Shown: positions 54,888-63,591, counted from the first letter of the stretch. The stretch is DNA of 64,000 bases from Allobosea sp. Root381 (GCF_001429395.1 NZ_LMJT01000001.1:338740-402739); one strand, 5' to 3'. A program made the numbers and translations. Notes: generated by a model not told the origin, from the letters alone.

Positions 54888-55664
54888 TTGGAGCGAGATG
54901 CGCCGCAATGGCTGGAGGTCGGCGACGGCGCGGAGCGCCGCCGCATCGCCTATCTGTCGCAGGAGGGCGCCGGTGCGCCGGTGGTCTGGCTCGGCGGCTT
55001 CTGCTCCGACATGCGCGCGACAAAGGCGAATGCGCTGGCGCAATGGGCCACCGAGACGGGCCGCGCCTTCCTGCGCTTCGACTATGCCGGCCATGGCGAG
55101 AGTGGCAGCGACTTCGGACGCTGGACCCTGTCGCACTGGCTCGAGGACGCGCTCGCCGTCGTCACCGCCCGCTGCGGGCAGCGGCCGATCCTGGTCGGCT
55201 CCTCGATGGGCGGCTGGATCGCGCTCCTGGCGGCGCGGCGCCTGCTCGGCACCCCGCTCGCTCCCGCTGGAATGGTGCTGATCGCACCCGCCGTCGATTT
55301 CACCGAAGAATTGATGTGGGCGCAGATGCCCGAGGCGATTCGCCAGACGATCCTAACCGAGGGCGCCTGGCTCAGGCCGTCGGAATATTCGCCGGAGCCG
55401 ACGCCGATCACGCGGGCACTGATCGAGGACGGCCGCAAGCTGCTCATGTTCGGCGGGGAGATCAGGACGGGGTGCCCCGTCCATATCCTGCAGGGAATGC
55501 GCGATCCGGATGTGCCCTGGCGCCATGCGCTCAGGCTGGTCGAGCACCTGAGCGGCGATCCGGTGGTGCTGACGCTGGTCAAGGACGGCGATCACCGCCT
55601 TTCCGGCGCAGACGACATCCGCCGCCTGCAGGCAGCGGTCGCGGGGCTCGCGACCGCGCCCTGA
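54888..55664 (+). CDS. Alpha/beta hydrolase, ABHD10-like
   Basis: A 258-residue alpha/beta hydrolase. The nucleophile serine is in LVGSSMGGWIALL (about residue 106), preceded by FLRFDYAGHGES and WLGGFCSDMRATKA. The aspartate is in GMRDPDVPW and the histidine in DGDHRLS. The order and spacing resemble mammalian ABHD10, a thioesterase/acyl-glucuronide esterase, and its many alphaproteobacterial relatives. The substrate is unknown. The start is a TTG at 54888 with AGGAGA 8 bases upstream; the frame is open to 54807 without a better site. Confidence 0.86.
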   Translation: MERDAPQWLEVGDGAERRRIAYLSQEGAGAPVVWLGGFCSDMRATKANALAQWATETGRAFLRFDYAGHGESGSDFGRWTLSHWLEDALAVVTARCGQRPILVGSSMGGWIALLAARRLLGTPLAPAGMVLIAPAVDFTEELMWAQMPEAIRQTILTEGAWLRPSEYSPEPTPITRALIEDGRKLLMFGGEIRTGCPVHILQGMRDPDVPWRHALRLVEHLSGDPVVLTLVKDGDHRLSGADDIRRLQAAVAGLATAP

Positions 55665-55671
55665 GGCTACC

Positions 55672-55935
55672 TCAGTGGACGCTGACCATCTGGAGATCAT
55701 GCTCCCAGGCGTTGGCAGTGGCCGCTTCGCGCGAATCGGTCACCAGGATGGGCGCGCCATCGGCCGAAAGCAGCGCGAAGAGCTGCAGCCCGGACTGGAT
55801 CTCTGGCGCTTGCGGGAAGATCCGCTGCAATTCGTCCGAGGTCATCGGCTTGAGATAGGCGACCTCGCCGGTGCCCAGCGCCGCGAATTCGGCGGGGGTC
55901 AGCGGGCTGGTCTGGATCATCGTCCTGTCGGTCAT
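55672..55935 (-). CDS. DUF1150 family protein
   Basis: An 87-residue protein of the DUF1150 family, restricted to alphaproteobacteria. LGTGEVAYLKPMTSDEL and LFALLSADGAPILVTDSREAA are its typical blocks. The function is unknown. It is 92 bases downstream of the hsp20 gene on the same strand, a pairing that is common in Hyphomicrobiales, so it may belong to the heat response. Confidence 0.9.
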   Translation of the reverse strand: MTDRTMIQTSPLTPAEFAALGTGEVAYLKPMTSDELQRIFPQAPEIQSGLQLFALLSADGAPILVTDSREAATANAWEHDLQMVSVH

Positions 55936-56027
55936 CGCGCCCTCCTTCAGAGCAGTGCGAGTGCGGTTTCCATGATACGTCGGAGAATATGAACGGATGC
56001 AAAAACCGCTATTGCATCCTTCGTCTT

Positions 56028-56456
56028 TCAGTCGCGGCTCACGATATCGATACGCCGGATGAGCCTTTCCGGTTCCGGCCGGACCAAATCTATCGCCAGC
56101 AGGCCGTTGGACAGATCGGCTCCCAGGACCTGCATGCCCTCTGCGAGCAGGAAGCTGCGCTGGAACTGGCGGGCGGCGATGCCGCGATGCAGGAACTGGC
56201 GATTCTTGTCGTCGCTTTGCCGGCCACGGATGGTCAGCTGGTTCTCCTCGAGCGTGATCTCGAGCTGTTCGCGCGAGAAGCCTGCTACCGCGAGGGTGAT
56301 TCGGAGCCTGTCCGGCTCCTCTTCCGAACGCTGCAGGCGCTCGATGTTGTAAGGGGGATATCCCTCGCTGGCGCCCTTGGCGACCCGGTCCAGAGCTCGT
56401 TCGATGTCATCGAATCCGAGCAGGAACGGATGCGACAGACTAGGGGTACGCGTCAT
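56028..56456 (-). CDS. Hsp20 family small heat-shock protein
   Basis: A 142-residue IbpA-like small heat-shock protein that holds unfolding proteins. The N-terminal SHPFLLGFDDIERALDRV arm is followed by YPPYNIERL and an alpha-crystallin domain (about 35-125) with LRITLAVAGFSREQLEITLE and LSNGLLAIDLVRPEPE. The start at 56456 has a weak ribosome site (TTGGA). The leader is about 120 bases long and GC-rich with several hairpins, and a heat-shock-type promoter lies before it. Confidence 0.92.
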   Translation of the reverse strand: MTRTPSLSHPFLLGFDDIERALDRVAKGASEGYPPYNIERLQRSEEEPDRLRITLAVAGFSREQLEITLEENQLTIRGRQSDDKNRQFLHRGIAARQFQRSFLLAEGMQVLGADLSNGLLAIDLVRPEPERLIRRIDIVSRD

Positions 56457-56582
56457 TCCAAGACCTTGCCCTGCCAGGGCTGCCCCTGACCTGCCGGAGC
56501 CCCCGGAGGGCGCTCCCATCGACCGGGGCCCGCATCGCAGCGCCCCGCAGGCGAGAGGCGAAGCCCTCCCGCTTGATCAAGA

Positions 56583-56611
56583 TATGGCGAATGGAATGAA
56601 CGGCTTCAAGA
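56583..56611 (-). promoter_or_regulatory. RpoH-type promoter before hsp20
   Basis: On the minus strand CTTGAA (56606-56611), 17 bases, CCATAT (56583-56588). This fits the sigma-32 promoter pattern of a CTTGAA -35 box and a C-rich -10 box. Its place about 125 bases upstream of the Hsp20 start is suitable. Confidence 0.5.
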
Positions 56612-56670
56612 GCGCCAAAGGGGCCTTCCGGGCGAAGGCCTGATCGCTGCATGGGCGGAGTGGGGTCGGG

Positions 56671-56747
56671 TGGTACAGCCACCCCGGCTTGAACGGGGGA
56701 CCTCTAGATCCACAATCTAGCGCTCTAACCAACTGAGCTATGGCTGC
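56671..56747 (-). tRNA. tRNA-His (anticodon GTG)
   Basis: A full cloverleaf on the minus strand: acceptor GCAGCCA pairs with TGGCTGT, D-arm AGCTCAGTTGGTTAGAGC, anticodon stem CTAGA/TCTAG with loop TTGTGGA (anticodon GTG), and T-arm CCCCG-TTCAAGC-CGGGG. CCA is encoded. Position 73 is A and position 72 is T (U), giving a G1-U72 pair; most bacterial tRNA-His have C73 opposite G-1. This form is known from one clade of alphaproteobacteria. A G does lie at position -1 in the DNA. Confidence 0.95.
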
Positions 56748-57086
56748 CCGCACCCCGGCGCTTGGCGATCGGTCGCATTCGCGTGATCGGCGGCGGCGCG
56801 GAACCTAGAACCGACGCCGCACGATTGCAACCGGTGAATCGCAGGTTTCGGCGGATGTTTTCGACGCACCCTGCGAAGGGTCGCTTCGGAGCTCGTTTCG
56901 ACACTCCAGCCCTCATCCCGAGAGCCTGGCCTGACAAGAAACCAGTGAGTTTCGGGGGCTCTGACCACAAACGCCCCTCGCCGTCATCTCGGACGCAGCG
57001 AAGCGGAGATCCGGGATCCACCGTAAAGCACAGTTGTCTACGACGAATTCCGGATCGGCGCCGCTGGCTCAGCCCTCGTCCCCGCT
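56748..57086. other. Intergenic region between tRNA-His and a phasin-type gene
   Basis: About 340 bases with no gene I can support. It holds the repeat at 56981-57021. The part just upstream of the tRNA should carry its promoter. Confidence 0.5.
56981..57021. repeat. Degenerate dispersed repeat
   Basis: CCGTCATCTCGGACGCAGCG followed by GAAGCGGAGATCCGGGATCC. It shares the GTCAT end and the GCAGCGxxxGGAGA-type spacer with the palindrome at 1710-1754, with imperfect arms. Confidence 0.6.
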
Positions 57087-57992
57087 CTAGTCCCGGCCCT
57101 TGCCGGCAGCCTTGCCGGCGATCCGCGCCAGCTGCTTCAGGTGCTCGGCATAGGCATCATAGGAACGGCGCACCGCCCTCGCCTGCAGCACGACCGCATC
57201 GGCTGCGCTGTCGGTACGCGCCAGCGTCTCCGCCTCGCCGAGCCTCGCCTTCAGCTCGGCGCAGGCATGGTCGAGCATCCTGGCCTGGAGCTCCCCGAAG
57301 GCCTTCGCCATCGCCAGCGCCTGCGTCATCACCGCGGCGGAGGTGATCGCGGCGAATTCCGGCGGGCGCGGCAGCGCGGTTGCGCCCAGCGACGGCGCTG
57401 CCTTGGCCTTCTCAATCCCGGCCGGCGCCGCGGCGGCCGTTCTGGCGGTGGATGATACCGATTCGGATGCAGGTTTGCGCACGGGCTTCGAGACAGGCAC
57501 GGGCTTGGAGGCTGGAGACGGCTTGGAGACGGGAGAAGGCTTGGTGACAGGCGGAACCGGCGCTGCCTGCTTGGCAGCGGGCTTCTCGGTGCGAAGCCTT
57601 GCCGGAGCCAGGCGCGCCTTCCGCCCCGGCCTGACGGCGCGGGCGGCCTTGGAAACCGGCGGCTTAGGAGCAGGCGTCTTGGGAGCAGCGATCTCCGGAG
57701 CAGGGATCTCGGGAACAGGCGCCTTGAAAGCCGCCTTCGTAACGGCGGTCTTCGCCTCGGCAGGAGCCGTGGCAGCAGGTTTTGCGACCGGCTCGACCAC
57801 GGCCGCCGGAGCGGTTTCGGCCGCCTTCGGCAGGGCCGGAGCCGGGTCGCGCGCCGGCGGAGCAGCGGGCGCCTTCGGTGGCGACGCCTCCGCTGCGGCT
57901 GGCGTCCCGGCCGGCGCGCCGCCGGTGGCGGCCTCGGGCGGCGGGGCGGCCGGAAGCCGGGATTCGGGGGAGATCGGAGCAGGCTTGACCAT
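57087..57992 (-). CDS. Phasin-type protein with long Pro/Ala/Lys-rich N-terminal region
   Basis: A 301-residue protein in two parts. Residues 1 to about 200 are low complexity, rich in P, A, K and S, with repeated KP and SKP units (KPSPVSKPSPASKPVPVSKP) that recall histone-H1-like tails. The C-terminal 100 residues are helical and resemble a phasin domain (TQALAMAKAFGELQARMLDH, RRSYDAYAEHLKQLARIAGK). Phasins coat polyhydroxyalkanoate granules; the basic tail could bind DNA, as PhaM-type proteins do. That is inference. The start at 57992 has AAGGAG upstream. A shorter, standard phasin gene is next upstream on the same strand. Confidence 0.75.
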   Translation of the reverse strand: MVKPAPISPESRLPAAPPPEAATGGAPAGTPAAAEASPPKAPAAPPARDPAPALPKAAETAPAAVVEPVAKPAATAPAEAKTAVTKAAFKAPVPEIPAPEIAAPKTPAPKPPVSKAARAVRPGRKARLAPARLRTEKPAAKQAAPVPPVTKPSPVSKPSPASKPVPVSKPVRKPASESVSSTARTAAAAPAGIEKAKAAPSLGATALPRPPEFAAITSAAVMTQALAMAKAFGELQARMLDHACAELKARLGEAETLARTDSAADAVVLQARAVRRSYDAYAEHLKQLARIAGKAAGKGRD

Positions 57993-58109
57993 CGCGGCTC
58001 TCCTTCGGCGCTGCAGCAGTTCGGCACGGCGGGCTGCCGGCCTTCCGCTCGTCATTCAGGCTCCGCGGCGGCGCCCACGGCGATCGCCGCGACGTCATCG
58101 CGGACGTGC

Positions 58110-58505
58110 CTATTTCGGCCTCGCAGCCTTCGTCACCGTTTCGGCCGCCTTGGCCGCGGCATCCTGTGCGGCCTCGCCGAGGTCCCTGAGCTGGGACTGG
58201 AGCGCGGCGATCTGCGCCTTCACGAATTCGGACTGATGCTCCAGGACCTCGGTCAAGTCCTTCGACTGGACCAGCTTCCGGGCGAGATCGAAAGCGGCGC
58301 CGACATTGTTCTCGGCATAGGAGATCGCCTTGCGGGCGGCGTCCTGCGTATTGGCGCGGGCGGATTCGGCCGAGCCGTGAGCGCTGTCCACAGCCTTGTG
58401 AGCAGCGCCGATGAAGCCATCGAAGGCCTTTCGGGCCTGATCGACGCTGCGCTCGGCAAATTCACGCATTTCAGTGGGGACTTCGTAAGGGTTCCTATCC
58501 GCCAT
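58110..58505 (-). CDS. Phasin
   Basis: A 131-residue helical phasin of the Hyphomicrobiales type. FAERSVDQARKAFDGFIGAA, AISYAENNVGAAFDLARKLV and SEFVKAQIAALQSQLRDLGE are family blocks. It coats polyhydroxybutyrate granules in the cytoplasm. The start at 58505 has AGGAGG upstream. Between it and the divergent kinase gene lies a palindromic TTGCA-rich site (58587-58609) of the kind bound by the PHA repressor PhaR. Confidence 0.9.
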   Translation of the reverse strand: MADRNPYEVPTEMREFAERSVDQARKAFDGFIGAAHKAVDSAHGSAESARANTQDAARKAISYAENNVGAAFDLARKLVQSKDLTEVLEHQSEFVKAQIAALQSQLRDLGEAAQDAAAKAAETVTKAARPK

Positions 58506-58586
58506 GGCTGGTCCTCCTGTCCGGGTGCCGTCTATGCTGGGGTATCCGCCTGGGCCGCTCTTCTGGCCATGCTCCGCTCGATTGTT

Positions 58587-58609
58587 TTGCATTGCAACAA
58601 AATTGTTGC
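58587..58609. promoter_or_regulatory. PhaR-like palindrome before the phasin gene
   Basis: Two overlapping palindromes: TTGCA-T-TGCAA (58587-58597) and GCAACAA-AA-TTGTTGC (58594-58609). TGCA-rich sites of this type before phasin genes are targets of PhaR in alphaproteobacteria. It lies about 80-100 bases before the phasin start. Confidence 0.5.
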
Positions 58610-58715
58610 GCTGCGATGACGATCATAGCCCGAACCGGACGCGCCGTTAACGCTGTTTCCAAGCGGGCGGGGACAGCCTGGGGCGCCGCATGGATTTGCA
58701 CCGATTTCACAGCTA

Positions 58716-58730
58716 TTAAGGCTTTGTTAG
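58716..58730. promoter_or_regulatory. CtrA box, one mismatch
   Basis: TTAA (58716-58719), seven bases, TTAG (58727-58730). It lies 47 bases before the chosen start of the PdhS-like kinase, in the only gap that can hold its promoter. Confidence 0.55.
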
Positions 58731-58776
58731 CCATATTGGCGTGGACCATATGGCACGTACTCAAGAGCGGGCAAGC

Positions 58777-61700
58777 ATGAGCGGGGCCGGACAGGACTGG
58801 GCGCGGCAAGGCGCGGCGGCGGCGAAGGACGAGAGCCTCGCTTCGTTCGCGGCTGGCGGCGTGCTGCTGCTCTGGGATCGGCAGGCAGGCCGTGTCGGCT
58901 TCGCCAATGCCGCCGGACACGCCCTGCTGGGCGGCGATGCCGCCAGCTTTTCCCTGCCCGCGGCGACACGCCAGCGCTTGACCCTGTTGGCCGGCGGCCT
59001 CGCTTCCCGCTCCGGCGTACGGCTGGAGCGCCTGCGGCTGACCCCGGGCTTTGCCGCGACGCTCGTCACCTGCGGCTGCAAGCTCATCGAATTGGGAGAG
59101 GGCGAATCGGCCTCGGGCGAATCGGTCCTTGCCATCGCGGTACAGTCGGCCGAGCTGCGGCGCCTGGGAATCGTCATCCCCCCTGCCGAGACCTTGGCGG
59201 CGACGGCCGAGCCGGAGCCCGCGGCGCCGGCGCCGAAGGCAGCGCCGACCACGATCCGCTTTCTCTGGCAGAGCGACGCCACCAGCCGCCTCACCAGCCT
59301 TTCGCCGAACATCGCCGAACTGGTCGGACCGGAAGCTGCAGCCGCGCTGCCCGGCCGCAACTGGGCCGACCTGATCGGCAGTGATGTGATCGATCGCAGC
59401 GGCGACCTGCCGGCCCGCCTCGCCGGCTCCGCGACCTGGAGCGGCCACGAGGTGCTTTGGCGCACCGCGACGCCGGGCGAAGGCGCGCGCGTCGAATTGT
59501 CGGGCGTGCCGGTGCTGGACGCCGCGCGCCAGCCTTCCGGATTCCGTGGCTTCGGTCTCGTGCGCCCCACTGCGCGCGAGCCCTTCCCGCTCGCCCTCGC
59601 GCCGCAGGACGAGGCCGTCGAGGCCGAAATCACGGTGGAAGCGCCTGCCCCGTCGCCGGCCGCTGAGCACCCACATGCGCCCGAAGCAACGGGCGAATTC
59701 GTGCCCGAGACAACGGTCGTCGCAGCGCTCGACGCGGCCGTCGTCGCCTCGGCGGAGGATACAGCCGAGATCGAGCCGGCCACGGAAGCCGTTTCAACGC
59801 CGATCGAGACCGCGCTCGACCGCGAGGAGGCAGACGAACCAGCAGCGGATACAGCTCAGGCGGCGACCGAGACGCAGAGCGACCAAGAATTTCTGACCGG
59901 ATCCGATAGCGACGATGCCGTCCCGGCGGAGCCCGCCAGCGCGGCCGGCAACATCGTGCCGCTGCGCAACGGGCATCTGGCGTCCGTGCGCCCCGTGCTC
60001 GAACCGTCGAAGGCCAATCTGAGCAAGGCCGAGCGGAACGCCTTTCGCGAAATCGCCAAGGCTCTCGGTGCCCGAATCGCCGGAGAGGACGAGCCCGTCG
60101 CGCAGCGGTTGCCGCAGGCGATGCCGCTTCGCCTGAAGGAGGAGGATGCCGCCCTTGCGGCCGAGGCGAGCATGGCCCCCGTGACCGGCTTGCCCACCGA
60201 AGCGACAGAAGCCTCCGAGGCTAGCGGCGCTCCGACCGTGCCGACGGACATCGATGCCGAGGCCGGCGCGACACGCCCGCGCCTGCCCAATTCCCATGCC
60301 GACGTGCTCGACAAGCTGCCGATCGCGGTGCTCGTCAACCGCGGCGAGGAGGCGCTCTACGTCAACCGCACGCTGCTCGACCTGCTCGACTACGCCGATC
60401 TCGCCGATCTGACGGCGGGCGGCGGCGTCGGCCGGCTGATCCGCGAGGCCACCCGCAGCGATGGCGGCCGCACCCTGCTGGTCGACCGGCTCGGCCAACT
60501 CGTCAGCGTCGATGCCGTGCTCTCCAGCGTGTCCTGGCAGGGAGAAGCGGCGACGCTGATCGCCTTCCGCCATCCGAATGGCGGCGGCGACGTCAAGGTG
60601 CTGACGCCCGAGGAGGCAGAGGAGGCGGAACTCGCGGCCGAGTTCGAGGCGGAGGAGCGCGAGAGCGCCGCCCGGGTCGAGGCGCTCAGGCTCGACGCCG
60701 ACGTCCGCGACGCGCGGATGAGCGAGCTCGTCGCCATGCTCGACACCGCGACCGACGGCGTCGTCACCGTCGACGATCGCGGCCGCATCCTCTCGCTCAA
60801 CAAGACCGCCGAGGCGCTATTCGGCTATGATCAGCGCGAGGTCACGGGCGAGCTGTTCACCCTGCTCTTCTCGGCCGAGAGCCATGCGCCCGCGCTCGAC
60901 TATCTCGAGGGGCTGCAGGGCGGCGGCGTCGCCTCCGTGATGAATGACGGCCGCGAGGTCGTCGGGCGGGTCAGGCAGGGCGGCAAGATCCCGCTGTTCA
61001 TGACGATGGGCCAGATCGCCGAGGGCACGGAGCGCCGCTACTGCGCCGTGCTGCGCGACATCACCGCCTGGAAGAAGACGGAAGGAGAGCTCGTCGAGGC
61101 GCGCAAGGCGGCCGAGAAGGCCAGCGCGCAGAAATCCGACGTGCTCGCCAAGATCAGCCACGAGATCCGCACGCCGCTCAACGCCATCATCGGCTTCGCC
61201 GAGGTGATGGCGGAGGAGCGCTTCGGGCCGATCGAGAACGAGCGCTACAAGGAGTACCTGCGCGACATCCACCAGTCGGGTGGCTACGTCATCAGCCTCG
61301 TCAACGACCTGCTCGACCTCGCCAAGATCGAGGCCGGCAAACTCGATCTCGACTTCGTCAGCGTCAACCTGAACGAGATCGCGCTCTCGGCCGTCAGCCT
61401 GCTGCAGCCGGAGGCCCAGCGCGGCCGCGTCGTGCTGCGCTCGGGGCTGTCGCCCAAGCTGCCGCCGGTGGTGGCAGACCAGCGCTCGATCCGGCAGATC
61501 GTGATCAACCTGCTCTCGAACGCGGTGAAGTTCACCGATGCGGGCGGGCAAGTCATCATCTCGACGGCGCTGGGCGACCAGGGCGAGGCGATCCTGCGGG
61601 TGCGCGACACCGGCATCGGCATGGACGACAAGGAAATCGAGCTCGCGCTCGAGCCCTTCCGCCAGGTGCCGACGACCCGCCGCGCCGGCGGCACCGGCCT

Positions 61701-61824
61701 GGGCCTGCCGCTGACCAAGGCATTGGTCGAGGCGAATCGTGCCGCGATGTCGATCACCAGCGTCAAGAAGGAAGGCACGCTGGTGGAGATCACCTTCCCG
61801 CCGCAGCGGGTCCTGGCAGGATAA
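58777..61824 (+). CDS. Soluble PAS sensor histidine kinase, PdhS-like
   Basis: A kinase of about 1015 residues with no membrane segment. The first half (1-500) has two PAS-like parts and a long acidic, alanine-rich linker. A PAS domain covers about 640-770. The H-box KISHEIRTPLN places the phospho-acceptor near residue 795, and the ATPase domain has NLLSNAVKF, DTGIGMDD and GTGLGLPLT. The block EVMAEERFGPIENERYKEYL and the cytoplasmic layout match PdhS of Brucella, a DivK kinase located at the old pole. Start choice is uncertain among 58741 (GTG), 58750 and 58777; the last has AGAGCGGG upstream. A near-perfect CtrA box precedes it. Confidence 0.88.
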   Translation: MSGAGQDWARQGAAAAKDESLASFAAGGVLLLWDRQAGRVGFANAAGHALLGGDAASFSLPAATRQRLTLLAGGLASRSGVRLERLRLTPGFAATLVTCGCKLIELGEGESASGESVLAIAVQSAELRRLGIVIPPAETLAATAEPEPAAPAPKAAPTTIRFLWQSDATSRLTSLSPNIAELVGPEAAAALPGRNWADLIGSDVIDRSGDLPARLAGSATWSGHEVLWRTATPGEGARVELSGVPVLDAARQPSGFRGFGLVRPTAREPFPLALAPQDEAVEAEITVEAPAPSPAAEHPHAPEATGEFVPETTVVAALDAAVVASAEDTAEIEPATEAVSTPIETALDREEADEPAADTAQAATETQSDQEFLTGSDSDDAVPAEPASAAGNIVPLRNGHLASVRPVLEPSKANLSKAERNAFREIAKALGARIAGEDEPVAQRLPQAMPLRLKEEDAALAAEASMAPVTGLPTEATEASEASGAPTVPTDIDAEAGATRPRLPNSHADVLDKLPIAVLVNRGEEALYVNRTLLDLLDYADLADLTAGGGVGRLIREATRSDGGRTLLVDRLGQLVSVDAVLSSVSWQGEAATLIAFRHPNGGGDVKVLTPEEAEEAELAAEFEAEERESAARVEALRLDADVRDARMSELVAMLDTATDGVVTVDDRGRILSLNKTAEALFGYDQREVTGELFTLLFSAESHAPALDYLEGLQGGGVASVMNDGREVVGRVRQGGKIPLFMTMGQIAEGTERRYCAVLRDITAWKKTEGELVEARKAAEKASAQKSDVLAKISHEIRTPLNAIIGFAEVMAEERFGPIENERYKEYLRDIHQSGGYVISLVNDLLDLAKIEAGKLDLDFVSVNLNEIALSAVSLLQPEAQRGRVVLRSGLSPKLPPVVADQRSIRQIVINLLSNAVKFTDAGGQVIISTALGDQGEAILRVRDTGIGMDDKEIELALEPFRQVPTTRRAGGTGLGLPLTKALVEANRAAMSITSVKKEGTLVEITFPPQRVLAG

Positions 61825-61911
61825 AAATTTCCTGCCGGACGGGATGCGGGGCGACGGCTTCTCCTGCTACGACAGCAGCCGCTACGTCTCTCCTGCAAAG
61901 GCCCACCCGCC

Positions 61912-62574
61912 ATGTCCCTGACGATCTACGGCTGCTATCGCTCGCGCGCGACGCGCAATGTCTGGCTCGCCAACGAGCTCGGCCTCGCCTTCAAGCATGT
62001 GCCGGTAATCCAGGCCTATCGCGTGGCCGATCCGTCGGCGCCGGATGCGCCGCTCCACACGCGCAGCCCCGAATTCCTCAAGGTCAATCCGAACGGCCAT
62101 ATCCCGAGCATCGACGATGACGGGTTCAAGCTGCACGAGTCGCTGGCGATCAACCTTTACCTCGCCCGCAAGCATGGCGGGCCGCTGGCGCCCAAGGATG
62201 CGAAGGAGGAAGGGCTCGCCGTGATGTGGTCGCTCTGGGCCGCCACCGAATGCGAGACCCATGCGCTCAACCTGCTGTACCATCTGGCGGGCTATCCGTC
62301 GGAGAAGCGCGATCCGAAGCTCGTCGAGGCAGCGCTCACCGCCCTGCCCGCCCCCTTCGCCGTGCTCGACCGGGCGCTGGCGGAAGGCGGCGGCTTCGTC
62401 ATGGGCGGGCGCTTCACCGTCGCCGACATCAACGTCGCCGAGGTCATCCGCTACGCGAAGCCCGCGACGTCGCTTTTCGAGGCGGCTCCCCATGTCAAAG
62501 CCTGGCTCGACGCCTGCCAGGCCCGCCCCGCCTTCAAGGCAATGTGGCAGGCGCGGGAGGCCGAGGCGGCCTGA
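61912..62574 (+). CDS. Glutathione S-transferase family protein
   Basis: A 220-residue protein with an N-terminal thioredoxin fold ([20 protein letters not shown], then [19 protein letters not shown] with the glutathione-binding cis-proline and ES motif near residues 63-80) and a C-terminal helical domain with [16 protein letters not shown]. It would conjugate or isomerise electrophiles with glutathione in the cytoplasm. The substrate is unknown. It begins 87 bases after the PdhS-like kinase. Confidence 0.92.
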   Translation: MSLTIYGCYRSRATRNVWLANELGLAFKHVPVIQAYRVADPSAPDAPLHTRSPEFLKVNPNGHIPSIDDDGFKLHESLAINLYLARKHGGPLAPKDAKEEGLAVMWSLWAATECETHALNLLYHLAGYPSEKRDPKLVEAALTALPAPFAVLDRALAEGGGFVMGGRFTVADINVAEVIRYAKPATSLFEAAPHVKAWLDACQARPAFKAMWQAREAEAA

Positions 62575-62631
62575 GGCGAGATTTGCGCGAATCGGGTGGC
62601 CGGGCCATGCCCGGCCGCCTACTGACGCAGG

Positions 62632-63591
62632 ATGTCCCGCTTCGCGAGCATCGATCCTGCCATGACGCCGCCACCTCCCGCCCCTTCGCTGCGCATGGGC
62701 CCGATCGAGTGGCTCCTCCTCGTCTTCCTGTCGATCCTGTGGGGCGGGTCGTTCTTCTTCAACAAGCTCACCGTCGCGGAATGGCCGCCCTTCGCCGTGG
62801 TCCAGGTCCGCGTCGGGCTGGCGGCACTGGCCCTGCTTCTCGCGGTGCGGATCAGCGGGCTATCCATGGCGGTGGGGCGCAGCATCTGGCTCGCCTTCTT
62901 CGGCATGGGCATCCTCAACAACCTCGTTCCGTTCAGCCTGTTTCTCTGGGGTCAGCAGCAGATCGCCAGCGGCCTCGCCTCGATCCTGAACGCGACCACG
63001 CCGATCTTCGCCGTGCTCGTGATGCATTGCTTCGGCAATGAAAGAGTTACCGGGCTGAAGCTCGGCGGCGTGCTGGCCGGGCTGATCGGCGTCGGCATCC
63101 TGATAGGCCCGGACGCTCTCGGCGGCCTCGGCTCCAATCTGGCGGCGCAGCTCGCCTGCGTGCTTGCGGCGATCTCCTATGCCTTCTCCGGCCTGTTCGG
63201 GAAGCGCTTCCGCAACCTGCCGCCGCTCGTCGCCGCCACCGGCCAGCTTTCGGCCTCGACGCTGATGATGCTTCCGATCGTCTTCGTCCTGCATCCGCCG
63301 TGGACGCTGCCCGTGCCCTCGCAGCAGGCCATCCTTGCGGCGGTCGGCCTTGCGCTGATCTCGACGGCGCTCGCCTACATCATCTTCTTCCGGATCATGC
63401 GCGCCGCCGGGGCAACCAATGTCATGCTCGTCACCTTCCTGATCCCCGTCAGCGCGATCCTGCTCGGCGTCGGGTTCCTCGGAGAAAGCCTGCTGCCGCG
63501 GCATTTCGCCGGCATGGCGGCGATCTTCGCCGGGCTCGCCCTGATCGACGGCAGGCTGCTGCGGCGCCTGCGGCGTGCTGCCGCAGCCTGA
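62632..63591 (+). CDS. EamA/DMT family transporter
   Basis: A 319-residue membrane protein with ten predicted segments in two EamA repeats (about 25-150 and 165-300). SILWGGSFFFNKLTV is the typical first segment, and STALAYIIFFRIMRAAGATN is the typical block in the second repeat. Members export amino acids or other metabolites. No substrate can be read. The start could be 62632 or the ATG at 62662. Confidence 0.9.
   Translation: MSRFASIDPAMTPPPPAPSLRMGPIEWLLLVFLSILWGGSFFFNKLTVAEWPPFAVVQVRVGLAALALLLAVRISGLSMAVGRSIWLAFFGMGILNNLVPFSLFLWGQQQIASGLASILNATTPIFAVLVMHCFGNERVTGLKLGGVLAGLIGVGILIGPDALGGLGSNLAAQLACVLAAISYAFSGLFGKRFRNLPPLVAATGQLSASTLMMLPIVFVLHPPWTLPVPSQQAILAAVGLALISTALAYIIFFRIMRAAGATNVMLVTFLIPVSAILLGVGFLGESLLPRHFAGMAAIFAGLALIDGRLLRRLRRAAAA

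Noticed and set aside
56457..56575. ROSE-type RNA thermometer in the hsp20 leader
   Set aside because: The leader is structured, but the final hairpin that masks the ribosome site in ROSE elements is not recognisable.
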